In this document: piece after piece, positions 1 to 9,215 of the stretch
Position numbering within the stretch: position 1 is the first letter of the stretch
Layout of the letters: each line of letters opens with the position of its first letter
Assembly: GCA_016715985.1 (NCBI GenBank)
Contig: JADJXD010000001.1
Coordinates: forward strand, 1,054,001 to 1,118,000
Direction: 5' to 3'
Length of the DNA stretch: 64,000 nt
Source: Saprospiraceae bacterium
GTDB taxonomy: Bacteria; Bacteroidota; Bacteroidia; Chitinophagales; Saprospiraceae
Made by a program: the position numbers and the translations under genes
The notes under the pieces: model-generated
Told to the model about the DNA's origin: nothing
Databases searched by the model: none
The model's input: the letters and a program-made list of their open reading frames with translations, nothing else

Positions 1-320
1 TCATACTCGGGATATTTTCAAAACGGATGAATATGCAAGGTGCCGTAGCAGGTATGATCGTGGGTATCACCTTGATGATATTCTACATGTTGAAATTTAA
101 GTTTGGTATTTTTGACGGCGGCAAAGATGCCGTCGCGGGCTTGACCAAAAGCTGGTGGTTTGGTATCTCTCCTGAAGGTTTCGGTACTGTCGCTATGATG
201 GCTAATTTTGCGGTAGCCTGGGCCGTTAGCTTTATGACACCGCCACCACCTGCTCACGTACAGCAAATAGTAGAAGACATCCGGATACCGAGAGGTGCAG
301 GTGAAGCACAGGTACATTAA
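1..320 (+). CDS. Cation/acetate symporter (SSS family), 3' end only
   Basis: The reading frame is open from the window edge (first full codon at base 3), so this is the C-terminal ~106 residues of a longer protein. It shows one hydrophobic segment (GAVAGMIVGITLMIFYMLKF), a Gly/Trp-rich loop (WWFGISPEGFG), a second hydrophobic segment and a short polar tail after TPPPPAHVQQIVEDIR. This ending is typical of ActP-like sodium:solute symporters that import acetate and other short carboxylates across the inner membrane. Acetyl-CoA synthetase, a symporter-kinase hybrid and a propionyl-CoA synthetase-like ligase lie downstream and fit acetate uptake. The family call is from recognised sequence style; the substrate is inferred from context. 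Confidence 0.72.
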   Translation, partial: ILGIFSKRMNMQGAVAGMIVGITLMIFYMLKFKFGIFDGGKDAVAGLTKSWWFGISPEGFGTVAMMANFAVAWAVSFMTPPPPAHVQQIVEDIRIPRGAGEAQVH

Positions 321-591
321 TTCAGTATATCTTGATTTTAATTATTATTGAGATCGGGGTCAGAATCTTTGTTCATTACAGTGTAATTTTTATTAGATGG
401 TTTTGCATTAAGTTTAATCCGGTCGCTGTTTTATAGTAATTATTCCACTGAGCAGAGTTTTTAGAATCATCATAGGTCTGACTTATGATGATTTTTTATA
501 TTTGCACCAGTATTTTATTTATTCATCCAAGGTGGTATCAATTCAACAATTCAACAAATTTACCAATTCCACAAATCAGCAATTTTAAAAA
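321..591. other. Intergenic spacer with AT-rich short-word repeats
   Basis: No convincing gene. The last 60 bases contain several near-copies of 'caattcaacaaatt'-type words, the same style of low-complexity sequence seen in other spacers of this window. A promoter-like element lies at 497-504. Confidence 0.5.
497..504 (+). promoter_or_regulatory. Bacteroidota -7 promoter element (TATATTTG)
   Basis: Exact match to the Bacteroidota consensus TAnnTTTG, 87 bp before the ATG at 592. I see no clear -33 TTTG partner, so this rests on the -7 match and position alone. Confidence 0.4.
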
Positions 592-801
592 ATGAACCCA
601 ACCATTTCAAATATTTTTGTGATCGTGTATGCAGCGTCAACCTTACTTATGCGTATTTGGTTAGAGCCACAATTGCAAGGCAAGTATCTTATTTCCATAG
701 GAATGGGTGCATTTGCGCTATTGTTTTTGTGGGCATTAATTAAAAGCGGCTTTCTTCGACCTACTATTTTGGGCTTAGATAAATATGGGCATAAGAAGTG
801 A
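592..801 (+). CDS. Small membrane protein, unknown function
   Basis: Encodes 69 residues with two predicted membrane segments (about 6-20 and 33-53), a Trp/Arg-containing linker between them and a basic C-terminus (KYGHKK). I do not recognise a family. It lies between an acetate-type symporter and a symporter/kinase gene; small two-helix proteins such as DUF485 or DUF4212 commonly accompany SSS transporters, but this sequence does not clearly match either, so a transporter-partner role is speculation. A -7 promoter element at 497-504 would suit it. Confidence 0.5.
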   Translation: MNPTISNIFVIVYAASTLLMRIWLEPQLQGKYLISIGMGAFALLFLWALIKSGFLRPTILGLDKYGHKK

Positions 802-929
802 CTCTCCTTGTGTTTTTATTATTTACATTTGTTCAAGATATAGGAATGGAGTTAATCTATTTATGTTTTCCAAAATTGGAATGAAGAATCACAACTTGTG
901 TTGTTCTCTTAAGTTTATAAAAAAGTAAA

Positions 930-1403
930 ATGAAAAAGTGTTTTGTTGTATTGTTATCAATGGTATTAAGCTTTTGTGCTTGGAGCCAAGATCTATCAAT
1001 GCCAAAAGTAGAATATGCCATAGTTGCTGAAGGGCAAGATGCTCCTATTCCAGATTTACACATTACTTGTTTTAATAAGTATTTTAACCAAGATTATTTA
1101 CCAGCTGATTTTCGTAAAAGGTACAATCTTGATAACAAAGTACTATATAAAAACAAAATGCTTGTGGAAATATTTAGAAATGACATAAGTAAAAAAGGCT
1201 TTGATAAAATAGAATTGGTTCAAGTGAAAGAAAATAAAGAATCCTTTATTATAGAATATAAACTCGTTAATGCTGACTTTTCAAATGATGAGCAATCACT
1301 ATCTCCTTTTTTAATCATCCAATTACCTAAATCAAAGAAAAAAGTAATATTTATTGCCGACGGTGTGGAATTAAGTAAAGCTAAAGAAATCTATGTAGAT
1401 TAA
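930..1403 (+). CDS. Secreted hypothetical protein
   Basis: 157 residues beginning with a clear Sec signal peptide (MKKCFVVLLSMVLSFCAWSQ, cleavage after about residue 19). The mature part is soluble, charged and rich in Lys/Asn/Asp, with no recognised catalytic motif and no T9SS sorting domain. It is likely periplasmic or surface-associated. The gene precedes a small membrane-protein gene by 25 bp, so the two may be cotranscribed. No family recognised. Confidence 0.55.
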   Translation: MKKCFVVLLSMVLSFCAWSQDLSMPKVEYAIVAEGQDAPIPDLHITCFNKYFNQDYLPADFRKRYNLDNKVLYKNKMLVEIFRNDISKKGFDKIELVQVKENKESFIIEYKLVNADFSNDEQSLSPFLIIQLPKSKKKVIFIADGVELSKAKEIYVD

Positions 1404-1428
1404 AAACGAACTCTTTAACCATGACACC

Positions 1429-1620
1429 ATGATCCAAAAAAGGCGGGAATTAAGAATTGTTACTTTTATTTGTGGAATATTATTGGTAAATTTTCCATTG
1501 CTTTCTGTTTTTAATAAGCCTGTTTTTATTTTTGGTATTCCACTGTTGTTCTTCTACATATTTTCACTTTGGACTATCATCATATTTATGACATTCCGAC
1601 TCTCAAAAAAGCAAAACTGA
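1429..1620 (+). CDS. Small two-helix membrane protein upstream of the symporter-kinase
   Basis: 63 residues with a basic N-terminus (MIQKRRELR) and two hydrophobic helices (about 12-26 and 30-54), ending KKQN. It ends one base before the ATG of the symporter/histidine-kinase gene, so translational coupling is likely. Size, topology and position resemble the DUF3311-type subunits encoded just before SSS symporters in other bacteria, but the sequence match is not strong enough to name it. It may help assemble or tune the neighbouring transporter domain (inference). Confidence 0.55.
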   Translation: MIQKRRELRIVTFICGILLVNFPLLSVFNKPVFIFGIPLLFFYIFSLWTIIIFMTFRLSKKQN

Positions 1621-1621
1621 G

Positions 1622-4351
1622 ATGGATGCAAGCATAGTTATTTTAGTTTCCCTATTTTACCTTCTTCTACTTTTTGGCGTCGCTATATATGCTAATAAAT
1701 TGTCAAAAGTCGGACAAAGCATCGTCAACAACCCTTATGTTTACTCGCTTTCGTTGGCTGTTTATTGCACTGTCTGGACTTATTATGGTAGTGTAGGACG
1801 TGCAGCTGAGACAGGATTAGGTTTTGCAACTGTTTACTTAGGCCCTACGATTATGGCGCCAATCTGGTATATGATTATGCGTAAAATTATCCTGATTTCC
1901 AAACAATTAAGGGTTACATCTATTGCAGATTTCCTCTCTTCCAGATATGGCAAAAGTACGTTTATTGGCGTAATAACTACAGTAATATTAGTATTCGGCA
2001 TCATACCATATATTAGCATCCAACTCAAAGCCATTGGCTATAGCTTTGATATCATTACCAATCAAGGAAATAATAATGACTTTTGGGATTCTTCCACTTT
2101 TTACAAGGATAAGGTCAATTATTTTACCATTTTACTGGCTGCATTCACCATCCTTTTTGGAACGCGTAATCTTGATCCCAACGAAAGGCATGAAGGATTG
2201 ATTGCCGCAATAGCATTAGAGTCTATTGTCAAACTGATTGCTTTTCTGGCAGCAGGAGTTTTTGTAGTCTATTTTCTGTATGAGGGACTCGGTGATATAT
2301 TTCAGAAAGGCATCACTCATCCCTCTACATCCCATCTCATCACCCTGAATACGGGTCCGGCAGCTTCGACCAATTGGTTTTGGGTACTGGTATTATCGGC
2401 AGTTTCTGTCATGTTTTTGCCCCGGCAGTTTCACGTTTCAGTCGTTGAAAACAACAATGTTTCATTTGTCCGACAGGCATCCTGGTTATTCCCATTGTAC
2501 TTATTTCTCATCAGTTTTTTTGTGCTTCCTATTGCCATTGCCGGAAAGTTATCATTGCCCGCAGGATCAGAACCTGATATGTACGTACTGAGTCTTCCAT
2601 TGTTCTACGGTCATGAATGGTTGGCTTTACTCGTGTATATAGGTGGATTTTCGGCTGCTGCAAGTATGGTAGTGGTATCGGTTATATCACTCAGCATTAT
2701 GGTTTCCAATAATCTCTTGATGCCGTTTTTGCTCAAGACAAGGACAGCGGCAATCGAAGGATACGCTTTGCTTTCAGATAGATTATTATATATCAGAAGA
2801 ATGGTAATCATTGTAATTTTATTTTTGGCATATGGATTTTATAAGTCAGTGAGTAGCAATTTTCCTTTGGTATCGATTGGTCTTATTTCATTTACAGCCA
2901 TATTGCAATTGGCACCTGCTGTGATAGGAGGTATGTATTGGTCCAGAGCAAACAAAAAAGGAGCAATCGCAGGTCTTATGGCAGGTTTTTTTATTTGGTT
3001 TGTCACCCTTCCTATTCCTACTATGGCAGAGAGTGGTATTATTTCAAAAGAATTATTGACAGAAGGTTACTTTTCGATTTCATGGCTGAAGCCTTACGCT
3101 CTTTTTGGATTGGAAAATGTGGATCATATTTCCAATGCATGTATTTGGAGTATGATTTTTAATATTGGTCTTTTTGTAGTTATTTCTATTATAACCACTC
3201 AGGATGTGGACGAACTCGCACAAGGAGATATTTATGTCAATATCGAAAAATATTCCAACTCTCCTGATATGGAAGTCATAAAACGCGAAGCTTCCGTACA
3301 AAAACTAAAACAACTTCTGGTGAGATATCTTGGAAGTACAAAAACCCGGTCTTTACTTAAAGCTTACAATGGTAAACTCAGTGACAAAAACGATGACAAC
3401 GCCAGCCAGGAATTTATCAATTATGTTGAAAAAACATTGACAGGTGCTTTCGGTTCTGCTTCAGCAAATCTTCTTTTAAGCACAGACATCAGGCAGCAGA
3501 GTGTCACTTTAGAACAACTAAATGAACTCCTGAATCAAACCAAAGATATACTGGAATATAGCCAGGCTTTGGAAGAAAAAACAGCCGAACTTACCAAAAC
3601 CACGAAGGAACTCGCCGCTGTAAATACACAGTTGAAGCAACTCGATGTACTCAAAGCAGAGTTTATATCTACTGTCACACACGAACTCCGAACGCCTATC
3701 ACTTCTATCAGATCTTTTGCACAGATGATGGAGAAAAAAGAAGACCTGGATTCGGAGAAAAAGAAAGAATTTCTCGCTATTATCCTCAAAGAATGCGATC
3801 GTATCAAACGTTTGATTAATCAGGTACTGGAAGTGGAAAAAATTGATGCTGAAATCACAACAACCGGCGAATATTCATCCATAGATAGCACGATAAGATT
3901 AGCATTAAAACGGCTTCAACCACAGATAGATGATAAAGATGTTGACCTAACTTATCAGACGAAAGATGAATCGTTGATGATCAGCCTTAATGAAGATAAA
4001 ATGCTGCAAGTAATGCTAAATTTACTCTCCAATGCTTTAAAATTTTGTGATAATGATAACGGCATAATTAAGATCTCAATTGATAAAGATGATGAAAATA
4101 ATAACGCCTGTTTAAAGGTATATAACAACGGTCAATACATTTCTGAAGAATACCAACACAAGATATTTGAAAAATTCACAAAGGTAAAAGATGGCAATCT
4201 TGCCAATCCGGAGGGCAGTGGGTTGGGTCTATATATCACACGTAAATTTGTTGAACAAGCAGGTGGTAAGGTGCGTTTTATATCTTCTGAAAACGAAGGA
4301 ACCACTTTTATTCTCGATTTTCCGATTTATGATAACTCTGATATATCATGA
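1622..4351 (+). CDS. Hybrid Na+/solute symporter - sensor histidine kinase (CbrA/CrbS-like)
   Basis: 909 residues. Residues ~1-540 form a polytopic sodium:solute symporter (SSS) domain with about 13 membrane helices. A helical linker (~560-680; EEKTAELTKTTKELAAVNTQ) leads to a HisKA domain with the phospho-acceptor His in VTHELRTPITS (about residue 685-690), then a HATPase domain with an N box (NLLSNALKF) and G2 motif GSGLGLYITR (~864). It is an inner-membrane sensor that couples solute binding or transport to autophosphorylation. CbrA of Pseudomonas and CrbS of Vibrio have this architecture; CrbS controls acs. Position beside acs and an acetate-type symporter suggests it senses acetate or other short acids (inference). 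The receiver gene lies 113 bp downstream. Confidence 0.9.
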   Translation: MDASIVILVSLFYLLLLFGVAIYANKLSKVGQSIVNNPYVYSLSLAVYCTVWTYYGSVGRAAETGLGFATVYLGPTIMAPIWYMIMRKIILISKQLRVTSIADFLSSRYGKSTFIGVITTVILVFGIIPYISIQLKAIGYSFDIITNQGNNNDFWDSSTFYKDKVNYFTILLAAFTILFGTRNLDPNERHEGLIAAIALESIVKLIAFLAAGVFVVYFLYEGLGDIFQKGITHPSTSHLITLNTGPAASTNWFWVLVLSAVSVMFLPRQFHVSVVENNNVSFVRQASWLFPLYLFLISFFVLPIAIAGKLSLPAGSEPDMYVLSLPLFYGHEWLALLVYIGGFSAAASMVVVSVISLSIMVSNNLLMPFLLKTRTAAIEGYALLSDRLLYIRRMVIIVILFLAYGFYKSVSSNFPLVSIGLISFTAILQLAPAVIGGMYWSRANKKGAIAGLMAGFFIWFVTLPIPTMAESGIISKELLTEGYFSISWLKPYALFGLENVDHISNACIWSMIFNIGLFVVISIITTQDVDELAQGDIYVNIEKYSNSPDMEVIKREASVQKLKQLLVRYLGSTKTRSLLKAYNGKLSDKNDDNASQEFINYVEKTLTGAFGSASANLLLSTDIRQQSVTLEQLNELLNQTKDILEYSQALEEKTAELTKTTKELAAVNTQLKQLDVLKAEFISTVTHELRTPITSIRSFAQMMEKKEDLDSEKKKEFLAIILKECDRIKRLINQVLEVEKIDAEITTTGEYSSIDSTIRLALKRLQPQIDDKDVDLTYQTKDESLMISLNEDKMLQVMLNLLSNALKFCDNDNGIIKISIDKDDENNNACLKVYNNGQYISEEYQHKIFEKFTKVKDGNLANPEGSGLGLYITRKFVEQAGGKVRFISSENEGTTFILDFPIYDNSDIS

Positions 4352-4502
4352 GGAAATCCTAAGACTGATAAACGTAATTTTCAGCATTTATTTTTACTAT
4401 ATCCTGCTCGTTGTATCAAATCTTCTTTTCTTTGCATTTTATAAAGTCACTTTAATAGTAATAGATGCCACATACTTCAAAAAAAATTCTGATTGTAGAT
4501 GA
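4329..4502 (+). CDS. Possible overlapping small membrane protein
   Basis: A 57-codon frame overlaps the last 23 bases of the symporter-kinase and the first 38 bases of the response-regulator gene. Its product would be dominated by one hydrophobic stretch (INVIFSIYFYYILLVVSNLL). It fills exactly the gap between two genes that would otherwise be separated by 113 bp, but AT-rich DNA readily gives hydrophobic chance frames. Treat as a candidate only. Confidence 0.2.
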   Translation: MITLIYHEEILRLINVIFSIYFYYILLVVSNLLFFAFYKVTLIVIDATYFKKNSDCR

Positions 4503-4848
4503 TGAGCCTAATATTGTTTTGGCACTTAAGTACCTTATGGAAGAAGCAGGCTTTGAAGTAGATTGCTGCTATAATGGTGATACTGCCATAGAAATGGTAA
4601 CAGATTTATTACCCGATCTTGTCATTCTGGATGTGATGATGCCGGGCCGGGATGGCTATTCTGTGGCTAAATACATCCGAAGCCAGTCCACCCTAAATAA
4701 AACTTCTATTCTATTTTTAACCGCGAAAGGGACGACTCAGGATAAAATGGAAGGATATGATTCCGGTGCAGAAAGCTACATTGTCAAGCCATTTGACAAT
4801 GATGATATAGTAATAAAAGTACAGGAAGTACTTGGCGTAAATATGTAA
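4465..4848 (+). CDS. Receiver-only response regulator (CheY-like)
   Basis: 127 residues forming a single REC domain: acidic pair in ILIVDDEP, phospho-acceptor Asp at about residue 56 in LVILDVMMPG, the switch Thr in FLTAKG and the conserved Lys in YIVKPFD. There is no DNA-binding output domain, unlike CrbR or CbrB. It is probably phosphorylated by the upstream symporter-kinase, and either acts by protein-protein contact or passes phosphate on. A promoter-containing spacer and acs follow. Confidence 0.88.
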   Translation: MPHTSKKILIVDDEPNIVLALKYLMEEAGFEVDCCYNGDTAIEMVTDLLPDLVILDVMMPGRDGYSVAKYIRSQSTLNKTSILFLTAKGTTQDKMEGYDSGAESYIVKPFDNDDIVIKVQEVLGVNM

Positions 4849-4893
4849 TCCTGTAGTCGTGTGAGTGTTTACAAATTCAAACAATCCTAAATC

Positions 4894-5067
4894 GTGTGTA
4901 TAACAAACTGCACATTTTGTTATTAACTCTTTAAAAGCGGGAAGGTCGTCCCTTTAGGGAATGAGCCTGCCTGACTCTGTAGGCAGGCAGGCCCGCCTGC
5001 TCCGAAGCGGGCAGGCCCGCCTGCCCACTGAGTCGGGCAGGGGTTGCGGGATGCAAAATTGTTATAT
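4894..5067 (+). repeat. Dispersed palindromic element, copy 1 (MITE-like)
   Basis: Begins with gtgtgtataacaaactgcac and ends with a degenerate inverted counterpart (tgcaaaattgttatat). The core, 4938-5047, is rich in gcaggc/gcctgc words and can fold into nested hairpins (for example gcctgcctgac against gtaggcaggcagg). A closely related core lies at 42951-43057, and a partial reverse copy at about 34227-34256. No coding capacity. GC content is far above the flanks. Confidence 0.72.
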
Positions 5068-5258
5068 TTCAATTACATTTAAATTTTAATGACGGTGCAA
5101 TATGTTCAAATAATCCCAAAACCTGTGTAAGACAAAATAAAGAGTTATAATTTTACTTATCGCAAAATTTAATTCCTTCATTTACTTTAGCGATATGATA
5201 TCAATCATTTTTCCAAAAAAACTTTACTATTTATTATATCTAGTAATCTATATATTTA

Positions 5259-5266
5259 TATATTTG
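5259..5266 (+). promoter_or_regulatory. -7 promoter element (TATATTTG) for acs
   Basis: Exact TAnnTTTG match 22 bp before the acs ATG, in a very AT-rich region. The -33 element is not clear. Confidence 0.45.
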
Positions 5267-5288
5267 TGAAAATAAAAATCATTAAGCC

Positions 5289-7190
5289 ATGACTTTACAA
5301 ATAAAATCCATCGAACAATACCACGAAGCCTACCAAAAAAGTGTCGAAGATCCGGAAGGATTCTGGGCAGAACAGGCAGAAACTTTCACCTGGCATCAGA
5401 AATGGCATACGGTACTTAAAAATGATTTTATCATGCCGGATGTCAGATGGTTTGAAGGAGGGAAACTGAATATTACGGAAAACTGTCTCGACCGTCACAT
5501 CGCCACCAAAGGTGATCAGACGGCTATCCTTTGGGAATCCAATGAAGCTTACGAACCATCTATAAAATATACTTACAGGCAGCTTCTGGCTGAAGTCAAC
5601 AAATGTGCAAACGCCCTGAAAGCACACGGTGTCAAAAAAGGCGACCGGATTTGTTTTTACATGCCTATGATACCGCAAGTGGCCATTGCTATGCTGGCTT
5701 GTGCACGTATTGGTGCAATACACTCTGTGGTATTTGCAGGTTTTTCTGCCAATGCATTGGCAGATCGTATCAAAGATTCTGAATGCAAAATGGTGATTTG
5801 TTCTGATTACAACAGACGTGGTCCCAAAAATATTCCTGTCAAAGAAGTAGTGGATGAAGCTATCGCTATGGGATGTGATTCGGTAGAAAAAGTATTGGTC
5901 TATCGGACTACAGGTGGCAAGGTCAATTGGAATAAGGATCTTGATCTGTGGTGGCACGAAACCGTGGACGGCATGAGTACAGAATGTGCTGCCGAATCCA
6001 TGGATGCCGAAGATATGTTATTCATACTTTACACTTCCGGCTCTACCGGAAAACCCAAAGGTGTTGTCCATACTTGCGGAGGATATATGGTGTACACTTG
6101 TTACTCATTCAAAAATGTGTTTCAATATCAGAATGGAGACGTGTATTGGTGTACGGCTGATGTTGGATGGATTACCGGACATTCTTACATTATTTATGGT
6201 CCGTTGCTGGCAGGTGCTACAACGCTGATGTTCGAAGGTGTCCCGGGTCATCCGGATGCAGGAAGATTCTGGCACGTTTGCGAAAAGCACCGGGTCAACC
6301 AATTTTATACAGCTCCGACAGCGATCAGAGCACTAATGGCAGCAGGATGGCACGAACCCGAAAAATACGATCTTAGTTCGCTCAAAGTCATCGGCTCAGT
6401 AGGCGAACCGATCAATGAGGAAGCTTGGCATTGGTACGATGATAAAGTCGGTCGTGGACATGCTCCTATTGTCGATACCTGGTGGCAAACTGAAACAGGT
6501 GGTATCATGATCACACCAATGCCCGGTATTACAGACGCCAAACCATGCTTTGCTTCTTACCCGCTTCCGGGTGTTCAACCATGCATTTTGGATGCAAATG
6601 GGAATGAATTGATTGGAAATGATGTGGAAGGACTTTTGTGTATAAAATTTCCCTGGCCATCGATACTCAGGACTACTTACGGCGATCATGAAAGGTGCAG
6701 AACCAACTATTTTGCAGCTTTCCACAATATGTATTTTACCGGTGATGGTGCCAAAAGAGATGAAGAAGGCCGATACCGTATCATAGGCAGAGTAGATGAT
6801 GTCATCAATGTTTCAGGCCATAGGATAGGAACTGCTGAAGTGGAAGATGCCATAGACCAACATTCAGGCGTTGTAGAATCGGCTGTCGTGGGTTATCCAC
6901 ACGACATCAAAGGTCAGGGTATTTATGCTTATGTAAAACCCCATCACGAAGTAGTGGATGAAGATCATTTCAGAAAAGAAATTCTGGCAGTCGTCACCAA
7001 ACACATAGGTCCGATCGCCAAACCTGACATGATACAATTTGTCACACAGCTACCCAAAACCCGTTCAGGGAAAATTATGCGTCGCATCCTTCGCAAAATA
7101 GCCGAAGGTCAGACAGATCAACTCGGCGATACTTCCACCTTACTAAATCCTGAGTGTGTAGAAGAGTTAAAAGCGGGAGCACTTGTATGA
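5289..7190 (+). CDS. acs: Acetyl-coenzyme A synthetase
   Basis: 633 residues, full length for AMP-forming acetyl-CoA synthetase, which converts acetate, ATP and CoA to acetyl-CoA, AMP and PPi in the cytoplasm. Visible motifs are the N-terminal acs domain (EDPEGFWAEQAETFTWHQKW), the P-loop-like YTSGSTGKPKG at ~248, the adenylate and pocket motif WWQTETGG at ~397, FTGDGAKRDEEG, and the C-terminal PKTRSGKIMRR with the catalytic, acetylatable Lys at about 595. A -7 promoter element lies 22 bp upstream. Together with the upstream symporter and sensor genes it forms an acetate-scavenging module. The downstream paralogue is probably propionate-specific. Confidence 0.96.
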   Translation: MTLQIKSIEQYHEAYQKSVEDPEGFWAEQAETFTWHQKWHTVLKNDFIMPDVRWFEGGKLNITENCLDRHIATKGDQTAILWESNEAYEPSIKYTYRQLLAEVNKCANALKAHGVKKGDRICFYMPMIPQVAIAMLACARIGAIHSVVFAGFSANALADRIKDSECKMVICSDYNRRGPKNIPVKEVVDEAIAMGCDSVEKVLVYRTTGGKVNWNKDLDLWWHETVDGMSTECAAESMDAEDMLFILYTSGSTGKPKGVVHTCGGYMVYTCYSFKNVFQYQNGDVYWCTADVGWITGHSYIIYGPLLAGATTLMFEGVPGHPDAGRFWHVCEKHRVNQFYTAPTAIRALMAAGWHEPEKYDLSSLKVIGSVGEPINEEAWHWYDDKVGRGHAPIVDTWWQTETGGIMITPMPGITDAKPCFASYPLPGVQPCILDANGNELIGNDVEGLLCIKFPWPSILRTTYGDHERCRTNYFAAFHNMYFTGDGAKRDEEGRYRIIGRVDDVINVSGHRIGTAEVEDAIDQHSGVVESAVVGYPHDIKGQGIYAYVKPHHEVVDEDHFRKEILAVVTKHIGPIAKPDMIQFVTQLPKTRSGKIMRRILRKIAEGQTDQLGDTSTLLNPECVEELKAGALV

Positions 7191-7337
7191 TTGGGTGATC
7201 TGGTGATCTGGTGATCTGGTGATTGAGTGATCGGAGATCGGTGATCGGTGATGGAGATCGGTGATGGAGAGAGCTTATCAGAATTCCAATTCTAAATTCC
7301 TAATTCCTAATTCTAAATTCTAAATTCGTCATTAACA
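7191..7337. repeat. Low-complexity spacer: 'tgatctgg/tgatcgg' and 'aattc' word repeats
   Basis: Between acs and the second ligase gene, bases 7197-7270 are near-tandem copies of tgatctgg and ggtgatcggagatc words, and 7280-7328 are degenerate copies of 'ctaattctaaattc'. No gene. Of the same general style as the spacers at 9216-10064 and 12540-12640. Confidence 0.6.
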
Positions 7338-9215
7338 ATGTCTTACCTATCCAAATACGACCAAAGTATCTCTGAAAAAGAAGAATTCTGGAGTTCAGAA
7401 GCGCAGAAAATTAATTGGTTTACCTTTCCGGATACGATTCTGAGTAAAGATGGAGATGATTTGTATCGATGGTATGCCGGTGGCAAAATGAATACATCCT
7501 ATCTGGCATTAGATGTTCATGTGGAGCAGGGAAGGGGCGAACAAATAGCTTTGATTTATGACTCGCCTGTGACGGGTGTGAAAAAGAAATATACTTATAA
7601 GGAGCTTTTAGATGAAGTATCATTGTTTGCAGGTGCACTAAAATCACTGGGTGTGGAAAAAGGCGACCGTATTGTTATCTACATGCCTATGGTACCGGAA
7701 GCTGTCATAGGAATGCTCGCATGTGCCAGAATTGGTGCAGTACATTCCGTTGTTTTTGGTGGATTTGCAGCACATGAATTGGCGATAAGAATCAATGATG
7801 CCCGACCAAAATATATACTCATGGCTAGTGGTGGCAAAGAAACAGACAAGATCATTCCTTATAAACCTATAGTCGATGCGGCCATAAAAGAAGCGTATTT
7901 CAAACCGGATGGTTGCATTGTTTTGCAGAGAGATTTTGTCCCATGCAGCATGCAACAAGACTTTGATTTGGATTGGGAAACTTTAGTGGCAAATGCAACA
8001 CCAGCAACTTATGAAATCATGGATGCTTGTGATCCACTTTATATATTGTACACATCAGGCACCACAGGCGCACCCAAGGGCATCGTCCGTGACAATGGTG
8101 GACATGCAGTTGCACTCAACACAAGTATGGAATATGTCTATAATGCGGATCCAGGAAGTGTCTATTGGGCAGCTTCTGATATTGGTTGGGTAGTAGGTCA
8201 TTCATACATCGTTTATGGGCCATTGATCAGAGGTTGTACGACGATCCTTTTTGAAGGAAAACCTATTCGAACACCCGATGCAGGCACTTTCTGGCGTGTC
8301 ATAGAAGAATATAGAGTCAACACATTTTTTACTGCCCCCACAGCCATTCGAGCCATCAAAAAAGAAGATTTTGAAGGCGCATTATTTCATAAATACAATC
8401 TGTCATCCCTTAAATATTTATTCCTTGCCGGTGAAAGAACTGATATAGCCACGTATGAATGGGCAAGTGCGATGCTTAATCGGCCTGTCATAGATCATTG
8501 GTGGCAAACAGAGTCAGGTTATCCTATGTTAGCTAATCTCGCAGGCGTAGGATTGATTCCGGTAAAACCAGGTTCAGCAGGTAAACCTATGTTTGGATTT
8601 GACATAAGAATATTGTCACAGGATCATGATTTTATGCCACCCAATCAAGAAGGAGCTGTAGTCATCAAACTGCCGCTACCACCGGGATGTTTGCCGGGAT
8701 TATGGAATGACAATGAAAGATTTGTATCATCATATTTATCAGATTTTCCTGGATATTATTTTTCCGGAGATGGTGGATATCGGGATGATGATGGATATAT
8801 TTACATCACAGGACGTATGGACGATGTCATCAATGTGGCAGGTCATAGATTGTCCACCAGTGAGATGGAAGAAATTGTCGCAGGTCATTACGCTGTCGCA
8901 GAATGTGCTGTAGTAGGATGTTATGATGAGATGAAAGGTCAATTGCCTGTAGGATTTGTGGTACTCAAACATAGTTATGATCGACAGTCAGATCAGATTG
9001 CATTAGAACTTGTAGCCAAAGTCAGAGATACGATAGGCGCCGTTGCAGCCTTCAAAACAGTACATTTTGTTGAACGATTGCCTAAAACACGATCAGGAAA
9101 AATCTTACGTAAAATCATCAGAGCCATCGCAGACGACGTTCCTTATCAGGTGCCATCAACGATAGAAGATATGACGGTTTTGGATGAATTAAAATGGGTG
9201 TTGAGTGAGAAATAA
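7338..9215 (+). CDS. prpE: Acyl-CoA synthetase, propionyl-CoA synthetase (PrpE)-like
   Basis: 625 residues of the AMP-forming acyl-CoA synthetase family. Motifs are EFWSSEAQKINWF near the N-terminus, YTSGTTGAPKG at ~236, the PrpE-style DHWWQTESGYP at ~386, YYFSGDGGYRDDDG, and PKTRSGKILRK with the catalytic Lys at about 587. It would activate propionate (possibly also acetate) to its CoA ester. It differs clearly from the preceding Acs, and details such as GKPIRTPDAGTFWR and the DHWWQTES motif fit the PrpE branch. It probably belongs to the same short-chain acid regulon. Substrate choice is inferred from subfamily resemblance. Confidence 0.85.
   Translation: MSYLSKYDQSISEKEEFWSSEAQKINWFTFPDTILSKDGDDLYRWYAGGKMNTSYLALDVHVEQGRGEQIALIYDSPVTGVKKKYTYKELLDEVSLFAGALKSLGVEKGDRIVIYMPMVPEAVIGMLACARIGAVHSVVFGGFAAHELAIRINDARPKYILMASGGKETDKIIPYKPIVDAAIKEAYFKPDGCIVLQRDFVPCSMQQDFDLDWETLVANATPATYEIMDACDPLYILYTSGTTGAPKGIVRDNGGHAVALNTSMEYVYNADPGSVYWAASDIGWVVGHSYIVYGPLIRGCTTILFEGKPIRTPDAGTFWRVIEEYRVNTFFTAPTAIRAIKKEDFEGALFHKYNLSSLKYLFLAGERTDIATYEWASAMLNRPVIDHWWQTESGYPMLANLAGVGLIPVKPGSAGKPMFGFDIRILSQDHDFMPPNQEGAVVIKLPLPPGCLPGLWNDNERFVSSYLSDFPGYYFSGDGGYRDDDGYIYITGRMDDVINVAGHRLSTSEMEEIVAGHYAVAECAVVGCYDEMKGQLPVGFVVLKHSYDRQSDQIALELVAKVRDTIGAVAAFKTVHFVERLPKTRSGKILRKIIRAIADDVPYQVPSTIEDMTVLDELKWVLSEK

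Larger units (their letters stand above)
4849..5288. other. Spacer with GC-rich palindromic element and acs promoter
   Basis: Contains one copy of a dispersed GC-rich palindromic element (4894-5067) in an otherwise AT-rich stretch, followed by about 200 bp of AT-rich sequence ending in the putative acs promoter. Confidence 0.6.

Noticed and set aside
4921..5047. GC-rich stretch as a tRNA or structured RNA gene
   Set aside because: No cloverleaf or T-loop signature; it is repeated near 43 kb inside a TIR-flanked element, so a dispersed repeat explains it better.
5295..5957. 220-residue minus-strand frame opposite acs
   Set aside because: Codon-mirrored shadow of a strongly conserved gene; composition is His/Phe-rich with no motif.
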